Of a stretch of DNA of 7,858 nt, positions 5,865 to 7,858 are shown one piece after another. The translations under genes and the position numbers were made by a program. This DNA comes from Alphaproteobacteria bacterium (GTDB taxonomy: Bacteria; Pseudomonadota; Alphaproteobacteria; Rickettsiales; UBA998): contig JAKFYP010000094.1 of NCBI GenBank assembly GCA_021730835.1, positions 1 to 7,858 on the forward strand, read 5' to 3'. Each line of letters opens with the position of its first letter. The stretch's first letter is position 1. The notes beneath the pieces were generated by a model. That model searched no databases. It was not told where the DNA came from and saw only the letters and a program-made list of their open reading frames with translations.

Positions 5865-7604
5865 CTATGTCTTCCCTGAGAATAGCGCGATCAACTCACC
5901 GGCCATGACTTCGCCGAGGCGGGCGGCGTCCTGAAGGGTGACGCTTTGGCGGTAGTAGCGGCTGACATCGTGGCCGATGCCGATAGCCAGCAATTCCACA
6001 CGCCCCTCCTGCTCCATACGGGCGATGACCTCACGCAGATGGCGATCGAGACAGGATGGGCTGTTGGCTGACAATGTGGCGTCATCAACCGGTGCGCCGT
6101 CGGAAATCACCATCAGGATGCGCCGCGATTCGGGGCGGGCCAGCAGGCGAGATTCCGCCCACAGCAACGCCTCCCCGTCAATATTCTCTTTCAGCAACCC
6201 TTCCTTGAGCATCAGCCCGAGGCCGCGCCGGGAGCGGGCCAGCGGCATATCGGCGGGCTTATAGACAATATGCAGCAAATCACCGATACGACCCGGGCGG
6301 GCGGGCCTGCCCGCCTTCTCCCAATCCTTCTGGCTTTTGCCGCCTTTCCAGTCGCGGGTGGTAAAGCCGAGAATCTCCACCCGCACCCCGGCGCGCTCCA
6401 GCGTGCGGGCGAGAATATCCGCCGACAGCGCGGCGATGGAAATGGGTCGCCCGCGCATCGAGCCGGAATTATCGAGCAACAGGGTAATGACCGTATCGCG
6501 GTGGCTGGTTTCCTTCTCATGGCGATAGATATGCCGGTAGCCGGGGCTGGAGACCAGCCGGGCGAGGCGGGCCGGGTGCAAAATCCCATCTTCAAGGTCG
6601 AATTCCCATGCCCGGCGCTGGCGGGCCATCAGCAGGCGTTGCAGACGGGCGGAGATGCGGGCGAAACTGCCCTCCACCTCAGCCAGCTTTTTATCGAGTT
6701 GCTCGCGCAGGCGGGTCAGTTCTTCCGGTGCGGCAAGGCTCCATGCCGGGGCGATCAGATCATGCGCCGTGGTGAAAGGATGATAAGGCTGCGCGGCATT
6801 AAGCGCTGCCGCCGGTGGTTTATATCCCGATTCCGCCGGGGTCATCCCGGCCTCAGCCTCCTGCCGCCCCGGTGGCCGGTCGGACTTTACCGGCGTCTGC
6901 CCGCTGTGCTCGCCTGCGCCCGGCGCGGCTTCCGCCTCATCCGGCGTCTCTGTATCCTCCGTATCCCCCGGCTCCGGCGTCGCTTCGCTCACATGGTCGC
7001 GCTCGGGCGTCATTGGCGGCTCATGCTTTCCGGGCAGTGGCTCCAGCAACAGCGGAATGAGTTTTTTTATTCTCTTTGCGTAAGCCTGCTGATCACCGAT
7101 ACACCCCACCAGCGCCGGAAGATGCCGGGCAAGGCGAGCCTGCAACATAGCGACGCGGGCATCGCCGGTCGCCGCCGCCTCTCCGGCCTCCTGCCACAAC
7201 AGAAGCGCCGCCAGATAGGCCGGGGTCAGTTCCGGGGATTCTTCCACATATTTTTCCTCAAACCGGTTTTGGACATTATGTTGCACGCCGCGCAAGCCGC
7301 GGGCGGCGGCCAGCGCCACGCGGGTTTCCTCCATCAGGTCGAAGATGCGCGCCTCCGTCGGCAATTCGGGGCGCAGGCGCAGATGCAGCGCGTGATCATG
7401 GGCACGCAGCGCCAGTGCCGCAATATCCGCAGCGCCGCGCATGGCACGGGTCAGCCCTTCTTCGGGCAAAACGGGCGCGCCGCTTACCGCCAGCGGATCG
7501 GTATGAATGTCGGCCTGCCATGTGGCGCTGAACGCCGGATCGGCAGCCAGCGCCCGCATGGCGGCGATGAGCGCGGTTTCCTGAAATGTCGTTGCCGTTT
7601 GCAT
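5865..7604 (-). CDS. cobT: Aerobic cobaltochelatase subunit CobT
   Basis: CobT works with CobS (an AAA+ ATPase) and CobN to insert Co2+ into hydrogenobyrinic acid a,c-diamide in the oxygen-dependent cobalamin pathway. The protein has 579 residues, slightly short for the family (about 600-650). The N-terminal helical part includes ARGLRGVQHNVQNRFEEKY (101-119). An acidic, proline-rich linker spans about 196-260, as is typical. The C-terminal half is a von Willebrand factor A domain with the metal-site motif DNSGSM (378-383) and the family patterns LLKENIDGEALLWA (470-483), ISDGAPVDD (500-508) and IGIGHDVSRYY (541-551). All key residues are present. The ATG at 7602-7604 lacks a clear ribosome site; the next in-frame ATG, at codon 16, would cut the conserved N-terminus. 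cobS, usually the partner next door, is not in the window. The gene is convergent with mnmA-era. Confidence 0.96.
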   Translation of the reverse strand: MQTATTFQETALIAAMRALAADPAFSATWQADIHTDPLAVSGAPVLPEEGLTRAMRGAADIAALALRAHDHALHLRLRPELPTEARIFDLMEETRVALAAARGLRGVQHNVQNRFEEKYVEESPELTPAYLAALLLWQEAGEAAATGDARVAMLQARLARHLPALVGCIGDQQAYAKRIKKLIPLLLEPLPGKHEPPMTPERDHVSEATPEPGDTEDTETPDEAEAAPGAGEHSGQTPVKSDRPPGRQEAEAGMTPAESGYKPPAAALNAAQPYHPFTTAHDLIAPAWSLAAPEELTRLREQLDKKLAEVEGSFARISARLQRLLMARQRRAWEFDLEDGILHPARLARLVSSPGYRHIYRHEKETSHRDTVITLLLDNSGSMRGRPISIAALSADILARTLERAGVRVEILGFTTRDWKGGKSQKDWEKAGRPARPGRIGDLLHIVYKPADMPLARSRRGLGLMLKEGLLKENIDGEALLWAESRLLARPESRRILMVISDGAPVDDATLSANSPSCLDRHLREVIARMEQEGRVELLAIGIGHDVSRYYRQSVTLQDAARLGEVMAGELIALFSGKT

Positions 7605-7797
7605 GGTTTAATAAGGAATAGTAAAAGCATATAATGATGTACGTGATGATGCCCTGACTTCACCTCAGTTACCATCAAAAGATTTGAGACAGTTGTCTGA
7701 ACGGGGATGTGGTGATCGAAGGGCATCTCTAACGGTTTGCGGAAAAACTATTTTGACGGGTGATTTTGTCGTTGTTTTTGTCCTCGAATCCTCATGT
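7605..7797. other. Upstream region of cobT, no gene seen
   Basis: No supported gene lies here. On the minus strand this is the cobT leader; I see no convincing promoter pair, and no cobalamin-riboswitch box that I could recognise. The only local structure is a short inverted repeat, AGACA-GT-TGTCT (7687-7698), which could be an operator half-site pair or chance. A GTTTGCGGAAAAA string near 7735 also occurs after ftsZ (804-816). Confidence 0.35.
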
Positions 7798-7839
7798 ATA
7801 GCCGATTTACTTTGATTGCACATCAATCAAATCGGCTAT
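7798..7839. repeat. Strong bulged hairpin at the right edge
   Basis: The outer stem pairs ATAGCCGAT (7798-7806) with ATCGGCTAT (7831-7839), nine perfect pairs. After a five-base bulge (7807-7811), TTGATTG (7812-7818) pairs with CAATCAA (7824-7830) around loop CACAT. The outer arm, TAGCCGAT, resembles the closing arm TAGCTGATT of the four-way element at 1893-1980, so both may belong to one repeat family. The sequence after it (7840-7858) runs off the window. Confidence 0.6.
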
Positions 7840-7858
7840 CGCCCGCGACGCTCGCAGT

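Noticed and set aside
6270..7634. A 454-codon open frame on the plus strand opposite cobT
   Set aside because: It lies wholly across a clear cobT gene, its product is arginine- and glycine-rich with no family pattern, and long antisense frames are common in GC-rich coding DNA.

Overview
The window reads as chromosomal DNA of an alphaproteobacterium. The evidence is the FtsZ tail ending in the IPAFLRRQ peptide, an MnmA whose N-terminus is of alphaproteobacterial type, a CobT cobaltochelatase subunit, and a PAS_5-like single-domain protein, a family common in that class. I cannot assign an order or genus. Most genes are housekeeping genes. The unusual material is in the spaces between them.

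Layout, left to right. Positions 1-801 hold the 3' end of ftsZ. A C/G-rich palindromic repeat (about 819-985) follows almost at once, then an orphan ABC-2 type permease (1053-1865, +). Between this and the next, convergent locus lies an 88-nt sequence that folds on paper into a closed four-way junction (1893-1980). Next is a decayed locus: the C-terminal remnant of an RTX (type I secreted, calcium-binding) protein on the minus strand, broken by a one-base frameshift near 2381. Its 5' side is cut off by the last ~45 codons of an IS5-family transposase on the plus strand (about 2633-2777). A small PAS-domain protein (2878-3297, +) is followed by a two-gene unit, mnmA (3451-4566) and era (4563-5459), whose stop and start overlap as ATGA. 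Downstream of era is an intact-looking 226-bp non-coding mobile element (5474-5699). It has 22-bp terminal inverted repeats, an inner 19-bp perfect inverted repeat and perfect 10-bp flanking direct repeats. It shares its core with the repeat after ftsZ. The right side is cobT (5865-7604, -), and a strong hairpin (7798-7839) lies near the edge.

Functionally, ftsZ (division), mnmA (tRNA wobble thiolation) and era (30S maturation) are core growth genes, and cobT belongs to aerobic-type cobalt insertion into the corrin ring. I see no defence system, CRISPR array, rRNA or tRNA. The best candidates for something undescribed are the two-copy palindromic element family, whose second copy carries MITE hallmarks, and the four-way-junction element. 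Both calls rest on hand-read base pairing and need a genome-wide search.
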